Positions 1 through 11,560 are shown, counted from the first letter of the stretch. The stretch: DNA of 64,000 nucleotides from Kappaphycus alvarezii (GCA_002205965.3 NADL03000594.1:310001-374000), one strand, 5' to 3'. The notes: generated by a model not told the origin, from the sequence alone. Numbers and translations: made by a program.

Positions 1-2372
1 TAAAAGTTTACAGAACCATTCTGTATCACAATGATCGATCCCAGCGCGTCCCTGAGTTTCTTGGCCCTTGTGAAGATGCTGGATTTAAGTAGGAAGACGA
101 TAATAAGAACGTACGTAATCGAGGGGGAGGGGGCCAGTCGCAAACGATCTGGCTAGGGGAGTCAACAGGATAACCGCAGACCGTAGCTCGGTACCAGGAA
201 CGACGGGGGGGCACGAGCTGAGTTGTGAAGTTAGGCCGGAGCCTGCCGTTCTCGAGCGAAAATTGACCCGCCGAGTTCTCAATGTGTTCAACGGGGCGTA
301 AACTTCCCCCCTTATTGGTAATTTCATCCTGAATATGGGCTGCTGCCTGTTGGTACCAGTACGGTCTATCTCAAGATCGAGCTAGCAACCCCGTTGTTCG
401 ATTTTCTGGTCGTCTACATCGATGTTCGTCCTCTCTCGGGCCCCTCCGCACGTCGCTGACAAGGCGTCTCCAGTTAGCTCCAAACTGTAAGTTCAGCGGG
501 GTCGTGCTAAAATTTATGTTGGACCGTCAAAATTGCTTGGCGCCAGAATGGCCCAATTTGTGAATTCTCGATCTTTTCAATTGATGAGGAGTGCAAGACG
601 TTTGACATTATGTTGAGTAACGTTTACAGTTTCTGGCGAAAGTAAAGAGCAGTTTTGTTCATGCAGAGCGTTCAGCCTTTTCATTTCGTTCTTGGTAGCT
701 TCAAAAGATTGACTGGCTCAAGAGTATTCTTGTAGGTTCATGCAATCCTGATCACCTTTCCCGCTGTTTAGCGCGTGCTGCAGTACAGTACCGCACTATT
801 GTTGTTATACGGCGGGGGCACTATGTTTTGATACTATGTGCAGCTGTATAATCACAAACGCATTACCAATGTAAAGAAATTCATCGCCAAATTGTTAGTA
901 CAAGCCAAGGTTCAGTCTGAGCTTACTTTGACAGAGTTATATATTGATTGTCCGTAGGTATGTTAACCCAGCTTAAGGCTGATGTTACCCGAAACGGAGA
1001 CAAAGAGTAGTACCATTGAAAGATTCGTGCTTACATGATAGCACTAATGGTTTACGGCAATAAACCCAAAAGCTGCGTATGGAAAAAGCCGAGGAATTTC
1101 GTTGAGCAACGTTGCATTTCAATACCTATGAAGAACTGGCACATAACTTCTTTTGTTCTGGATGTTCGAATATTCCTGGAAAATAATTTGCGAAAGGAAG
1201 AACTCTTTTTACCAGCAACACTCAGAAGGCTGGGCTGCTTGAAACCCAAAAAGCCGTAGGAGTAAGTCAGAGATAGGGAGCCGGCTGCAAAAATAGGAAA
1301 CTTGAGAGGAAATATTCTAAAGGAGAATGGAGGGAAAGGGATGTAGGCATCTCGGTTCTTACTGGAAAACAGCGCTCCTCCTACATGTAAACTGCTTCAC
1401 ATAGGGAAGGAATTTGGTAGTTATTTTAATCTATGGAACATGTGGCCGACCTCCGACATATGCAGTGCGGTAACGTGACGGAACATAAGGAGGTATATGA
1501 CCTTGTGACTATGGCGTAATGAGCAAATTTAATCCGTGCCTCGATGATGTTCTACCCCAGCCACCATTTTCAAACATATGGCCCGTCCTTGCTAATAGAA
1601 TAGTGATCATCAAGGATTCTGCAAGTGCACTGTTGTGTTCATGTCCACTGGGGATTGAGAGAAGTTTACTTGAATGAGCAATGGCAGAGGGAGGAGAAAC
1701 AGAAAATACAGGGGCGGTATGAAATTAAACTTTGCCAACCAATAAACAAGGCTTTTCTCTGTATCACAAGATCCCTAATGCCAGTCTGCTGTAAAGGGTC
1801 AGTTAATTGCATTCACCATTCTTATAAATAGCATTTTACAAAGTATCTCTGTTCCGAAATTTGCATTCGATTCTGGTATTTGCGCTACTGAAACAGCGAA
1901 CGAGACAGGATTGCATGCAATCACTTGTGGAAAAGTGTGTCTCGTTTGTCAATGTAGTCAACTTCCATTAGGCGGAACTGTTTCTCTGATGTAAAATAAT
2001 GATTTGCAGAAGGTTGATAAGGATTGAAAAGACGTGTAAACTATGCGTCAAGAAAAGAACTTTCCGCAAAGAGCGTAGCTCTTACAAGGCTCCGGGCGAG
2101 GATGTTTTGGGTAAATTGGGTTTACTTGAACGGGTTGGTATACTTAATTTTCCTGCTAAGAGCAATCGCAGACTAGGACTACTGTAAGTAAGGTAACCAC
2201 TTACTGTATATACCCTCCGAACAGAGGTTTAGGTGAGTGACTGCGACTATCCAAAAAGCAACAAAGACAATCTCTCTTATCATTTGCTGTTTTGCATTCA
2301 GAGGCAGGGAAGCAATCAAAAGCCGTGGTTAAGTTTCAAATTGCTGACAGTAACTTTCTGTCATGTGCGAAA
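1..2372. other. no recognisable gene
   Basis: Mixed-composition DNA with only short open frames (under about 80 codons) that do not resemble any family I know. A few G-runs occur near 120-140 and 205-215. I see no repeats, RNA genes or splice-supported coding exons here. Confidence 0.5.
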
Positions 2373-2514
2373 GGCGACTTTGGGTACAGTCCAGCACTGT
2401 ACAGTCCAGCACTGTACAGTCCAGTACAGTACAGCTTTTGAGGAGGACAGTAAACTACTGTACAGTAAATGAAATACTGTACAGTATTGGTATGCAAGAT
2501 CACAAAAAGTCGCC
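2373..2514. mobile_element. small foldback / MITE-like element
   Basis: The 142-bp segment starts with GGCGACTTT and ends with the exact reverse complement AAAGTCGCC, giving 9-bp terminal inverted repeats. Its inside is made of TACAGT/ACTGTA words, including a 15-bp tandem repeat and a 16-bp perfect palindrome (2473-2488), so the whole piece can fold back on itself. It codes for nothing. Short size, inverted ends and self-complementary inside fit a non-autonomous DNA transposon. No target-site duplication is obvious, so the superfamily is unknown. Confidence 0.5.
2384..2434. repeat. 15-bp tandem repeat of GTACAGTCCAGCACT
   Basis: The unit GTACAGTCCAGCACT occurs twice in a row (2384-2398, 2399-2413) and is followed by a partial third unit that runs into CAGTACAGTACAG. 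Each unit holds both ACTGT and ACAGT, so neighbouring units can pair. The array lies inside the foldback element. Confidence 0.75.
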
Positions 2515-2529
2515 GACGAGGCGCTAGGT

Positions 2530-4950
2530 GTTACAAGCAAGTTAAGGTTGGTATGGTTGCGGAAGGAAGCAGGTTGTAATCGGCAGGGGACGACAGCGTT
2601 TGCCATAGCACCGGCTTCGCACACGCAATTCTCCGCAGCTCTTTGCACTGCCTGAAATAACACATGATGAACGGGTTTCGAACATTGCAAAAGTGCCTCG
2701 GGCTCTTGAGCGCCAGTGTCGGTTTCCAGGGTGAAGCATTTGATAGCGAGTGGTTGCATGTGTGGCGGCGGCTGAGAGATACAGATGAATATGGACCTTT
2801 GGGCGAGGCGGCGCTAGATGCGCACGGCAGGGTTGCGGTTTCTTGTTGGCAATATTGGGCAGCTATTATGAGGATGGCGGGCATAGGAGGCAATGTGGGT
2901 AGTAGGTATGGCGGGTAATCTATGGTCGTCATTAGCCTGTAGTGGGTGGATCTGAGCATTCGCGTCCGGAGATCGCGGGGCGAGGTGAGACGAGGGTAGC
3001 CGTCTGCCCGGTCGCGGTCAAAACGAATAGAGTACCCTTGGACATGAAGGGTGGGACGAACCGAAACAGATATTGTACTAAACATGCAGAAGCGATGATG
3101 TGATGTGAACTGATGCGGACGAGGGCAATTGGAATCTATCAGATGGTGCGGCGTAGGGCCCGGCAATCCGAGGTATCCGCTGACCTGTACCTGGGGATGA
3201 GCCGGTCAGAGCCAGCTGGGACGCCGAGGATGTCGATGACGCGTTCAGTAGTGAGGGAGAAGGAGAGGTAGCTGGAAGAGGGGCTAGTTTGGTTGGGGAT
3301 ACTGCCAGCCATTAAACACTGGTTTCGGCCCGGGCAGTGCTGAAGTGGAATTTGGGACATTCGTCAGGAAGAATCCGCACTGCATTGGGGACGGCAGAAG
3401 TATCTTCGAGTAACGTGCCGTCGTCGACATGTTATACGTTGAGGAGGGAGCCTTCATTCGAGAGCTTCGGGAAGAGAGGGTAAACAGTTAGGGAAAAGAG
3501 TAGTATGCTGGGTCGATCTTCCTGTTGAGATCCCTCCAGGCATTCATGAGTGGGGGTATGAGGAAACGAGATAAGCAAAGGGGGCGGAATCCGTTTGTGT
3601 AGATGAAGCGGGCAAGCGAAAGTGTGGGTCAGTAGTTACGCAACATTCGTTTTCGAGAGAATGTGCCCCAGGTATTTCAGAGGTTAACAGATACCGTTGA
3701 CGAAGCGGTCATCAGATCCGCTTCCTTGGGTCAGCACGCGAGCCTTGTGGACAAGGGGGTCCATGCCAGATAGGATCCCTTGTAAGTGGCCCGGGGAGAA
3801 GGTAGTGCTGCGGGTGTGCCAGCACAGGGGTGATGACTTTGATGGACAGACATTTCAGAGCTTGGCCTTTCGCATTTGTGTAGATTGTGTTGGTCGGTCG
3901 TTGGAAAAGGGGAACGGTCGTGTTAGAATCAATATGTTTCAGCACACGATCACTGGTAGCCTTGAAAAAAACCACTTTGGGAGCACCAATGCCTAATGGA
4001 ATAAACCTGAGGAGCAAAGCGACGATCTTGACGTATAAGGTAGGTTCTGCCGCGTCAAGGACTGATACGCCTAGTTTGGAGATGAGGACTCGAGATATAA
4101 ACGTTGGGTATGGCCCCATGGTTGGGTTGACAGTGGGATTGAATGTGGTGATAGGCAATTCGATAGCAGATGTGTTAGCTAGTGGGACGGTAATCACCAA
4201 GCTTCATGTGTACTACAGTACTCAATAATGAATATCTGAACAAGCGCATGTACTGAAGTACGAGCTATGTGTGGTCCAACGCATCACGATGGCTCGTAAC
4301 GGTTGGAAATTAGGAATGGAGGATAAGGGGAGAAGCGTTGTGATTTGTGCAAACAGACTTTCTGTCTTCTGTTAGCCCGAATTCTACTTGCTCTCGTCGT
4401 CATCGTCCTGGAATGCATATTCCTTCCAAGGAATGTTCTGAACAGGACCACCACGATTTGCTTTGTCTTTACAAAGACATTGACCTCCATCCTATGTTTA
4501 TGAATATTTATGGTTCTATCGGTGAAAGTTTGAAACTGGGTGTCCAGCCAGTCGCGATTTTTCTAGCCGTCAAGGAAGGCGCTGGCCTGTCTTGCGAGAA
4601 GGACGGCCTGCTTACCCCATCCCCGGCTGAATCCGTGTAGTCCGGAAGCCCGGGGCCCAGCACTGTGTTTTCCCTTGTTATATTCGTGATAATAAGGTGA
4701 TGCCGTAAAGAAACATTACCATGGGCACGGCCGTTCTGAATCGTAGGGACAGAGGATCGAATAGCATTGGGGGATTTGAACGAGGATAGTGGGCCTGGTA
4801 GATCCAGAGCATTTTGAGAAGGTCGCGGCCGGTTGGGCTAACAGGTTCTTAGAACATACAGAAAGGGCACTGAAATTGTCGAACGCTGATGTAACAAAAT
4901 TCCGGCGTAGTGAGGGAATGTAAACAGTGTCAGGGGCGTGTACAGGGCTT
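2530..4950 (-). mobile_element. old reverse-transcriptase retroelement relic
   Basis: On the minus strand there are scattered stretches of reverse-transcriptase similarity. A VDDGTLLEDTSAV block near 3370-3430 matches the catalytic motif C of RTs of the DDGTL type. Downstream of it lie an ILGVPAGSDRLI-like block (about 3195-3240) and a segment resembling the conserved tail region (about 3060-3110). The whole is broken many times and looks old. The class is uncertain (LINE-like or a DIRS relative); no LTRs or terminal repeats were seen. Identification rests on short motifs in the right order, which is inference rather than a full-domain match. Confidence 0.45.
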
Positions 4951-6467
4951 GAGGGAGTTGACAGGTGTGGTAATGTAGGAAATCATTGTCGGCAAGGAAG
5001 TCGCCACTAGATGGGACCCATTGAATACTCCAAGTCGTAACGAAGGTTGATTCATATCAATATGGGATGGTGGAGACATTCTAGAATGCGATTGCCTAGT
5101 GTTTGCTTACGCAAGGGGTGTGAGAGGGGATGCAACTTAAGTCGAAAGCATGAATAGCTTATCGACATGTCGATGTATAGTGAGCAGGTCTGGGATTGGT
5201 GCGAGCGCAATGGGGTGAAAAATTGGGGGACTTCACTGTTTAGGGATGCAGGACGGCTATTTTCCGAGGAATAAACGGGGCAGCTCTGAGTATTTTAGAG
5301 AGTCTGAAACTAAAGGCAGAGTCATGAGGTGCGCAATGGTGGGGAAAAAGTTTGGGTGTTTTACTCTTGGAAGATACATCCGATCTATCCCATGGTTTTC
5401 CAGGCAACCACAATCGATTAAAAAAGGGTATATCGACATAGTAATGGGGAAGGAACTGGTGGGGTGACGGCGTTCTGGTTGTTGAGTGAGTGTTTTTCGA
5501 CTATGTCACGGCAAGGGTTGAGTGGCGCAACGCATGACCTCTTTACGCCCGCCAACACTGCCTCCCTGCCACTGCAAAATCGCTCCAATATTCTGAGCCG
5601 CACCCCTTGCGAAATATGTCAGACTCACGTTCTCCACCCCCTGTGCTATCTCAAAACTGCCTCTGCTGCCGGATCTGATCTTCTCCCTGCTCGCATCAGA
5701 CTGCAGCCCTCCACTGCTTCTGTCCGGGAAGCTTCAATAATTGGCCGCTCTACCCTCCCCAATCTAATTGGCAGACTTCCCCGCGATGAGTCCCCGGACT
5801 CTGTCCTTCCCTTCGTTCGACGCAGGCCCCCTGTCTCTGAATCAACGCAAAGACAAAACCAGACCCCTTGCGATCGCCAAGCTCTGCGACGTGCTAGTAC
5901 TACAGCCGTCCCCACTTTAGCGCCCACGATCCCATGTAACTACCTCCTTCCGCTGAAGTTGCGAACAGGACTCAGCTGGCACGAATGCCCCCCGCTGACG
6001 CCCGACGCCCGCATGCTCACCCATCGACAAGTGTCTGATGATTAAGTGATGCTCTCTAATAGGGTAAAAATGGCGTCAACCGAAGAGTTAACCACTAACC
6101 ACCCGAGGTGAGAGTCATTGCGGGCGACCAAAGTGCTACAGTAGACATTAACGGGCAATGGCGAGGAATGGACGCGAAAGATTGATGACTGTTCTAGTAA
6201 CCAATTCTAAAGAGGCAGGCTCTATCACCTCGTTTAGAGGCTAGGGAACTAATTGAAGATTTTGGTTGAAAAAGACTCCCAACTTGCCTTCCGTCTCGTA
6301 GAGGAAGCAATTTACTCGACTTATATGGACCGTTTTTTCAAACTAAAAATATCGATAAAACTACTATACAGCAAGCAGCAGAAGTAGGAAGACTTCGTAT
6401 GGACGAAGAGAGTTTGAAAAAACATACTTGAAAGAAATTACATAAATCTACTTCTCAAAATCTTCGA
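4951..6467. other. no recognised gene; long C-rich open frame
   Basis: Between the RT relic and the DIRS-type element I recognise no family. A 193-codon open frame on the + strand (5464-6045) is the longest. It is rich in Pro, Ser, Arg and Leu, shows no domain or signal peptide, and lies in C-rich sequence where stop codons are rare, so it may be chance. A copy of a dispersed 130-bp repeat sits at 5335-5465. Confidence 0.4.
5335..5465 (+). repeat. dispersed repeat, copy A
   Basis: About 130 bp from a TTTGGGTGTTTTACTCTTGG-like start to a GTAATGGGGAAGGAACTGGTG end. Closely similar sequence is present at 28900-29030 (same strand) and at 40705-40835 (opposite strand). Shared words include TTTTACTC, GGTTTTCCAG and CAATCGA. 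It may be a piece of a mobile element, because copy C lies inside a Harbinger DNA-binding gene. The superfamily is unknown. Confidence 0.7.
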
Positions 6468-6549
6468 TTGGTGTACATGTGTATGTATAACACAGGTCCG
6501 TACATAAGGCCTGGGTTGACCACCCTACAGCGCCGCCGTCGGCATGTAT
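6468..6549 (+). repeat. 5' direct repeat of the DIRS-type element
   Basis: The stretch CATAAGGCCTGGGTTGACCA and its surroundings recur at the other end of the element near 10690-10745 in the same orientation. The similarity reaches outward to a GGTGTA-ACGTGTATGT-like word (6468-6490 against 10598-10618), with an extra segment in the downstream copy. Direct rather than inverted ends fit the split direct repeats of PAT/Ngaro-like elements. Confidence 0.7.
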
Positions 6550-6571
6550 GTTTCTCTGATTGCAGAGAAAC
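6550..6571. other. perfect 9-bp hairpin
   Basis: GTTTCTCTG (6550-6558), a 4-nt loop ATTG, then CAGAGAAAC (6563-6571). It directly follows the 5' repeat of the DIRS-type element, in its untranslated leader, so it could be an RNA structure of the element. Confidence 0.7.
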
Positions 6572-6633
6572 TCCCCTGAGGAGACTAGGGCGGCGACATC
6601 TTCTAGAAGACCCGACCAGAGTGTCTGCGAGGC

Positions 6634-7179
6634 ATGATCGGCAACGTGGAAGGTACTGGCCCGGGACCGGAAGGCAGTGGCGAGGGTGAACTGGCAGCTT
6701 TGCTAAGGGCGGCATGGGCAAATCTTAAGCCGAGGCGTCGGGATTTCAGGCAAGTCGTCACAGAGTTGAATGCCTCGGACTTGGTAAGACAGACAGGTAT
6801 ATTCAAGCGGGAGCTGCTTGTCCCGGTTACTCACATGGGATACTTTAAGCCGCCAGCCGATGCCTTTCTCTCTGAGCTCAAGAGTAAGGATCGGCGATCT
6901 TCGAAAGAGTGTGAGTACGTCAAAACGGCAGGCGTGTGGGCAGAGTTGGGATTGATGGCACTTGAGGTGGTGAGGACGGAAGAGGGGACAATGGACGACG
7001 TCGGGAAGAGATTGAGGTTTGCGGAGATGTCCATGAAATCGCGGGTGGAGGTTCTGTCGATGAGGGCCCAACACTTTTGGGACATGACTGAACAGGGGGT
7101 GGAGGCTGCGAAATGGCGTTTTTGGTGGAATGAGGGCATGCCACTGTATTTCTTGAGTGCACCGCGAGGGAGGCTCTAA
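6634..7179 (+). mobile_element. ORF1/gag-like part of the DIRS-type element
   Basis: An open stretch of about 180 codons at the 5' end of the element, rich in charged residues and likely to be helical. It has no zinc knuckle and no family match that I can name. By position it corresponds to the gag-like first gene of DIRS/Ngaro elements, which is an inference from order only. Confidence 0.45.
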
Positions 7180-7589
7180 CATCGAAGTTGTTGGTTGAAG
7201 CGGCCAAGAAATTGGCCAAGGCGCGAGTCGAGTGGGCGAGAGGCCATAACAGTGGAGGCAGCCCAGCGTCGGCCGCCAATGATGAATGATGTGCAGTGTA
7301 AATCGTGGGGGACAAGATGTCACAAGGATTGCCGAGGAACGGCCTTTGAGGCGAAGGACGGCGCGCAGGGCCGATGTGTGGGGTTCTATATTGGGCGCGT
7401 TGCAGTACGTGGTGAGGTTGGTCAAGTTCGGCATATGGGATATGCCGACAGTGCCGTTCACCGAGGGCTCGGTATTAGGTGATATTCTTCAGACGGAGAC
7501 AGACAATTAGTTTTCTCTCGTAGATAATATGGTGACGGAGTGGAGCAGGAACTGTACGAGAGGGTGAGGAAGGCATTTCAAGAGATCGG

Positions 7590-8060
7590 TGGGGGAGGGG
7601 AAGATGGTATCGTCGTCGTTCACAGTTTGGCAAGGGGAGGGGGCAGAGAAGAAGGGGAGGTTTGTCGTGAACTTCAGGAGGCAGAAAAAAGCATTGGTCG
7701 CGAGGGAGTGTGAGGATGGAGACGCTACAAAGCTTCGCATTGGAGATGGAGAGGGGGATATGTTGATGCCATGGGAAATGAAGGCCTGGTATCGGCGCTT
7801 CTAGCTCCACGCGGATTTTCACAATTATTTTTCGTTCCATTACCATGGAAGTTATATCGCTGCATCGCGCTCCCATTCGGGTGGGGGCGATCAGCGCCGT
7901 GGTTCGTGAAACTTCTCCGAACGTTGATGCAGTACTTGGGCGAGTAGCTGCGCTACCGGGTGCTCCCATACTGTACATCTACGATTTCCTCGTTTGCCCA
8001 TCACCGCCGGGCCGAGCAGCGACGAAGAAGGATTGTTCAAGCGCGAGAGAGGTATTGGGT
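7590..8060 (+). mobile_element. reverse-transcriptase part of the DIRS-type element
   Basis: Recognisable pieces are a GRFVVNFR-like block, a DMLMPWEMKAWYRRF-like block and a YIYDFLV stretch at the place of the catalytic YxDD motif. These follow the spacing of the fingers and palm of DIRS-type reverse transcriptases. The enzyme would copy element RNA into DNA. It is part of a broken fossil. Confidence 0.6.
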
Positions 8061-8675
8061 GGGTTGTTTCAAAGGCTCAGTATTGTTCGACATCCAGAGA
8101 AAGGGAAAAGGGACATGGGAGTGGTCAAGGAAACTGGAGCATCTTGGAGTTTGGATGGATACAGAGGCAATGAGGGTGTACGTGGCGGAGCGAAAGGTCG
8201 CGAGGGCTCAAAGGATGGAACGGAAGGTTCCGGCATTGGCTCAACGAAATCGCCGATTATTCCGTGCATGTTGCTTCGCCGTTTCCGCGGAGTTTGCGTT
8301 TCACTCACTCACTTCCGGCGGCCCGCTTCTACATTTTTTCTCTTTAATTCGATTTGTCGTGTTCGGAGCGGCGGCTTGTGGAGCGAGAGGAGAGAGGGCA
8401 AAGTAAGCAGCGAGCCCGAGCAGAAGGTAAAGGTGCAACGACGAAAGGGAGCACGCAAGACGCTCGGCTGGTCGAGCAGTAGGGAGGCGGATAGGCGCTG
8501 AGCGCCCGTCAGGGAGGGGTTCTGGAGGGGAGTCCCCAGTGAAGGTCCGGAAGCTCCGCCTCTGGCTCACATTTGGGGTTCAGAAACGTTTGCAAGGGCA
8601 ACGGGGGCGGTAGGAGACGCGAAAAGGGTAAGGTTGTGTCGGCAGTCACTAAGGGATCTAGTATAATGGCTTTCA

Positions 8676-9297
8676 TTGGCCAGGTGCGAATGGAAAGATC
8701 TGATAAAGCTGCCACCAGACATGGCTATGCACAGCGATGCAGCAGAAGTGGGATACGGCGGAAATTTGGGTTACGACGAGAGAGGGGGGTTGCCAGGTTT
8801 GTGGAAAGGTCAGTGTTTTTTGGGAAGGTCAAGGTTTCTGAGAAGTGAGCGACCGCGCGGAACCGATTGCTTTGCCGGAACTGCGCGCAGCTCGACTACA
8901 ACTCCAGTGACACTTCTCCAAATAGGTATACAACCCATTAGTTCGGCGTCTCTTGGTTCACGAGGACAATGAGGCAGTGGTGCATGTGTTGAACTCAATG
9001 GTTTCCGCATCCTGTCCAACGATGGCAGAGTTTCGGAAGTTCGAGATACTGCTGAGGGCACTCGGGGTTCGTATAGAAGTGCGGTGGATCCCCTCGGCGG
9101 TAAATCGATTTACAGACGCATTTTCAAGGACTTGGGATCCAGAAGGCGCCCGTCTTACTCAGCGTTTGGTACAAAAGATACAGGAGGTGTACGAGTTGGA
9201 CGAGGTGGTGTTCTGGAATCGGCCGCCAGAACAGAATCGCGTGGCGCGGGAGAAATTTCCGCGGACGCAGGTGGAGGAGGACTGGAGGGATGGGTGA
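8676..9297 (+). mobile_element. RNase H part of the DIRS-type element
   Basis: An AMHSDAAEVGYGGNLG block (about 8720-8770) matches the first catalytic aspartate region of retroelement RNase H. An HEDNEAVVHVLNSM block (about 8959-9000) and WIPSAVNRFTDAFSRTWDP (about 9090-9150) match the later conserved segments of DIRS/Ngaro RNase H. This is the most readable part of the element. Confidence 0.75.
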
Positions 9298-9989
9298 GTG
9301 CGACTGTGGGACCCGCCGTTCGACATGCTACCATTGGTGGTGCGGAAGTTGGAGGTGGAAGGGGGGCACGGGGTAGTTTTCGCACCAAAGTGGCCTGCTC
9401 AGGCTTGATACGCGCGCTTTCGCGTGCTCAGCTCACAAATGGTCGATTTGGGGAGCAAGATCGGGATGCTGGATGGACAAGGTCGCATCAATGAGCGTTG
9501 GACAATGGTGGTGGCGGGGGTCGATTGCGGACGGAGTGGGAAGAAGGGATAAGGGCAGTGGTACTGGCACGGACTGGGTCGGGAAGTCGCTATAAGGCTG
9601 GCCGAAGATCGGGGGAGGAGGCAGCATAACTGTTAGCGGAGTATTGCTGGCCCGGGAGTACTAGGCGGAACCGTTCGAGTCAGCTGCAGCGATGGTTCGT
9701 CTTCTGCAATGAGGAGGGAAGCTGTGCCTTGCCTGCTCTGGAAGAAGATGTCTTGGCGTACATTTTGTACCCATTCTTGGAAGGGAGAGACGGACTGCAG
9801 TCTGCCAGACAGTACTTCACAACCATATCAAGGTACCATGAAGACGCCCGCTATGCCTCTCCGACAAAAACGTGACTCGTCTATAGCCTCCTTTCCGGGT
9901 ACGAGAAGTAGGGTAATCGTGCCGCAGGATCGCGCGATGTCAGGGCGGGCTTGCCGGCCCGCATCACGATGCGGGTAGTTCAGCTTGGC

Positions 9990-10240
9990 ACCCAGACACA
10001 GGACCACCGCATCTTGGGTTGCTGCGCTACTGTAATTTTTGGTCACCTCTTCCAGTGCCGCGCCGTTACCGTCGCCCATGTCTCACCGGGCCAGGTCACA
10101 GTGCTCCTGGATGGAGAAATAAGCGTTAAGCTCACTCAACGCAAGGGAAAGCCAACTACTCGTCCATTGCGTTTCATTTACCCCGCCAACCTTGGCTGGC
10201 CTCTTACGGGGCGGCCGCATTCAGTCCTGGACAGATAGGA
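9990..10240 (+). mobile_element. tyrosine-recombinase-like part of the DIRS-type element
   Basis: A segment ending in KLTQRKGKPTTRPLRF, after an AVTVAHVSPGQVTVLLDG-like block, resembles the beta-hairpin and lysine region in the core of tyrosine recombinases. It lies downstream of RNase H, where DIRS-type elements keep their integrating enzyme. The rest of the domain is hard to follow, so the call is tentative. Confidence 0.4.
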
Positions 10241-10595
10241 ATCGATACGACTGGAGAGTGCTGGCTTGTTTGATCTGCGCGCATTCGAAGCGTTAGGGTC
10301 TGCGAATCTGGGAGAATCATTGAGGATTGTGTTGGGGGCCCTGGAGATCTCATCTCCCGATGGATTTAGTACGGGTCGGACAGCCTGCGCATTGGAGCCT
10401 TGAATGAATTGGTGAATTTGCAGTTCTCTTGCGGGTGGATCATGCAGCGCATGTATTGGCTGTCTGAGTCTATTTTCCGGGTCTATTTCGACGGCAACAT
10501 TGCGATCACCCCAGATTCTTTGTGGTTTTGCGCGCACCTCGCAAGTGTAGGCTAGTTGGATGCGCGCCTCCGGGGGGTATTTTGGACCTTCGCGT

Positions 10596-10745
10596 GGTGT
10601 AAACGTGTATGTGTACTCTGGTGAAGATACTACGGGAAGTAGCGAGCCAATAGACGAGCGTGCCCTTTGTCCTGGGAAATAACCAGGGCCGCACATAAGG
10701 CCTGGGTTGACCACCCTACAGCATAGGGGCCGTCGTCAGCATGTA
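10596..10745 (+). repeat. 3' direct repeat of the DIRS-type element
   Basis: The second copy of the element's direct repeat. Its core CATAAGGCCTGGGTTGACCA matches the 5' copy exactly, and the last part runs on to GTCAGCATGTAT. It has an extra stretch of about 75 bp between the two matching blocks compared with the 5' copy. Confidence 0.7.
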
Positions 10746-11560
10746 TAATTCTCTCCCATCCGCCCTCCTTTGTATGCTTCTCCACTCAACCTGTCTATTC
10801 TCTGTGAAGTGTTAGGATTACCATCATGCTTGGGTTCTTGGCATGCATTTGTCCTTGTTGATTGGATGCTCTTGCTACAGCAGATATCCTGTGTTATTTG
10901 AGTAAACAAAGAATAATATTCATCCTCTAGATCAGAACATAGTACTTCCCTCAAGACATAATAAGTACGTATGCAGTCCTAACGCATGCCAGTGGATGGC
11001 CTACAATGTACTACCTCTTCCTGCAACGCATAAAACTCACCTGACGCCCGCATCCGCATCCATAGTCCGGACCACCTGGTCCTACCAATTTATTCCTTAC
11101 TCTCCCACATGAACCGGTTGGACATACCCCTCTTCATCCGCGGACTCATCATATTCTTCTCCTTTTACCGCAAAGTCGTCCTTGGCGGCCTAATGTTCTT
11201 CTTCTTCAGACTAGTCCTCGGCATCTTCTTCTTTCATCCCGCAGAAAAGTTACGGGGCCACCCACTCTGCGAAGAATCCCCTGCCTTACCATCCTCCTCT
11301 TCCGAGTCCTCCCCTACCGCATCCTGTGCTTCGATCTCCACTAAGTGACGAGCAACGAGCTCCGTCATGCATTTCATGGTTTAGCGAAGGAATTAGTTCT
11401 CTATGTCGGTTGGGCACAAAGGGAATAAAGGGGAGATAATGATAGGCAGAGGATGACGGGATTTGGAAATTGGCTAGAATATGGCACGCGGGGCATGATG
11501 GCTGCCATGGGAGGGTGTGATTTGTCAAGGTTTTGTCGTTGCAGGGCCGTCGATAAAATT
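10746..11560. other. no recognised gene; short charged minus-strand frame
   Basis: The only notable item is a minus-strand frame of 47 codons starting at 11377 and ending at 11234. It encodes a strongly acidic peptide with GEDSEEEDGK in the middle, followed in another frame by a Lys-rich stretch. It could be the start of a lost gene. A 79-codon Phe-rich frame on the + strand (11109-11348) is more likely its antisense shadow. Confidence 0.3.

Larger units (their letters stand above)
6468..10745 (+). mobile_element. DIRS-type tyrosine-recombinase retroelement, broken
   Basis: A retroelement of about 4.3 kb on the + strand. Its parts in order are an ORF1/gag-like region (about 6634-7180), reverse transcriptase (about 7590-8060), RNase H (about 8676-9300) and a tyrosine-recombinase-like region (about 9990-10240). 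It lies between direct repeats near 6468-6549 and 10596-10745. RNase H followed by a recombinase in place of a DDE integrase is the hallmark of DIRS/PAT/Ngaro elements. The element is broken many times and is a fossil. Its GC content is higher than that of the DNA downstream. Confidence 0.75.

Noticed and set aside
2531-3166. 211-codon minus-strand open frame as a separate gene
   Set aside because: It overlaps the reverse-transcriptase relic, whose recognisable blocks lie in other frames of the same strand; composition explains its length.
5464-6045. 193-codon + strand open frame as a gene
   Set aside because: Pro/Ser/Arg-rich in C-rich DNA, no domain, and neighbouring frames are equally open in parts; cannot be told from chance.
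11109-11348. 79-codon Phe-rich + strand frame as a membrane protein
   Set aside because: It is the antisense of a Lys/Glu-rich minus-strand stretch (AAG/GAA codons read as CTT/TTC), a common shadow effect.
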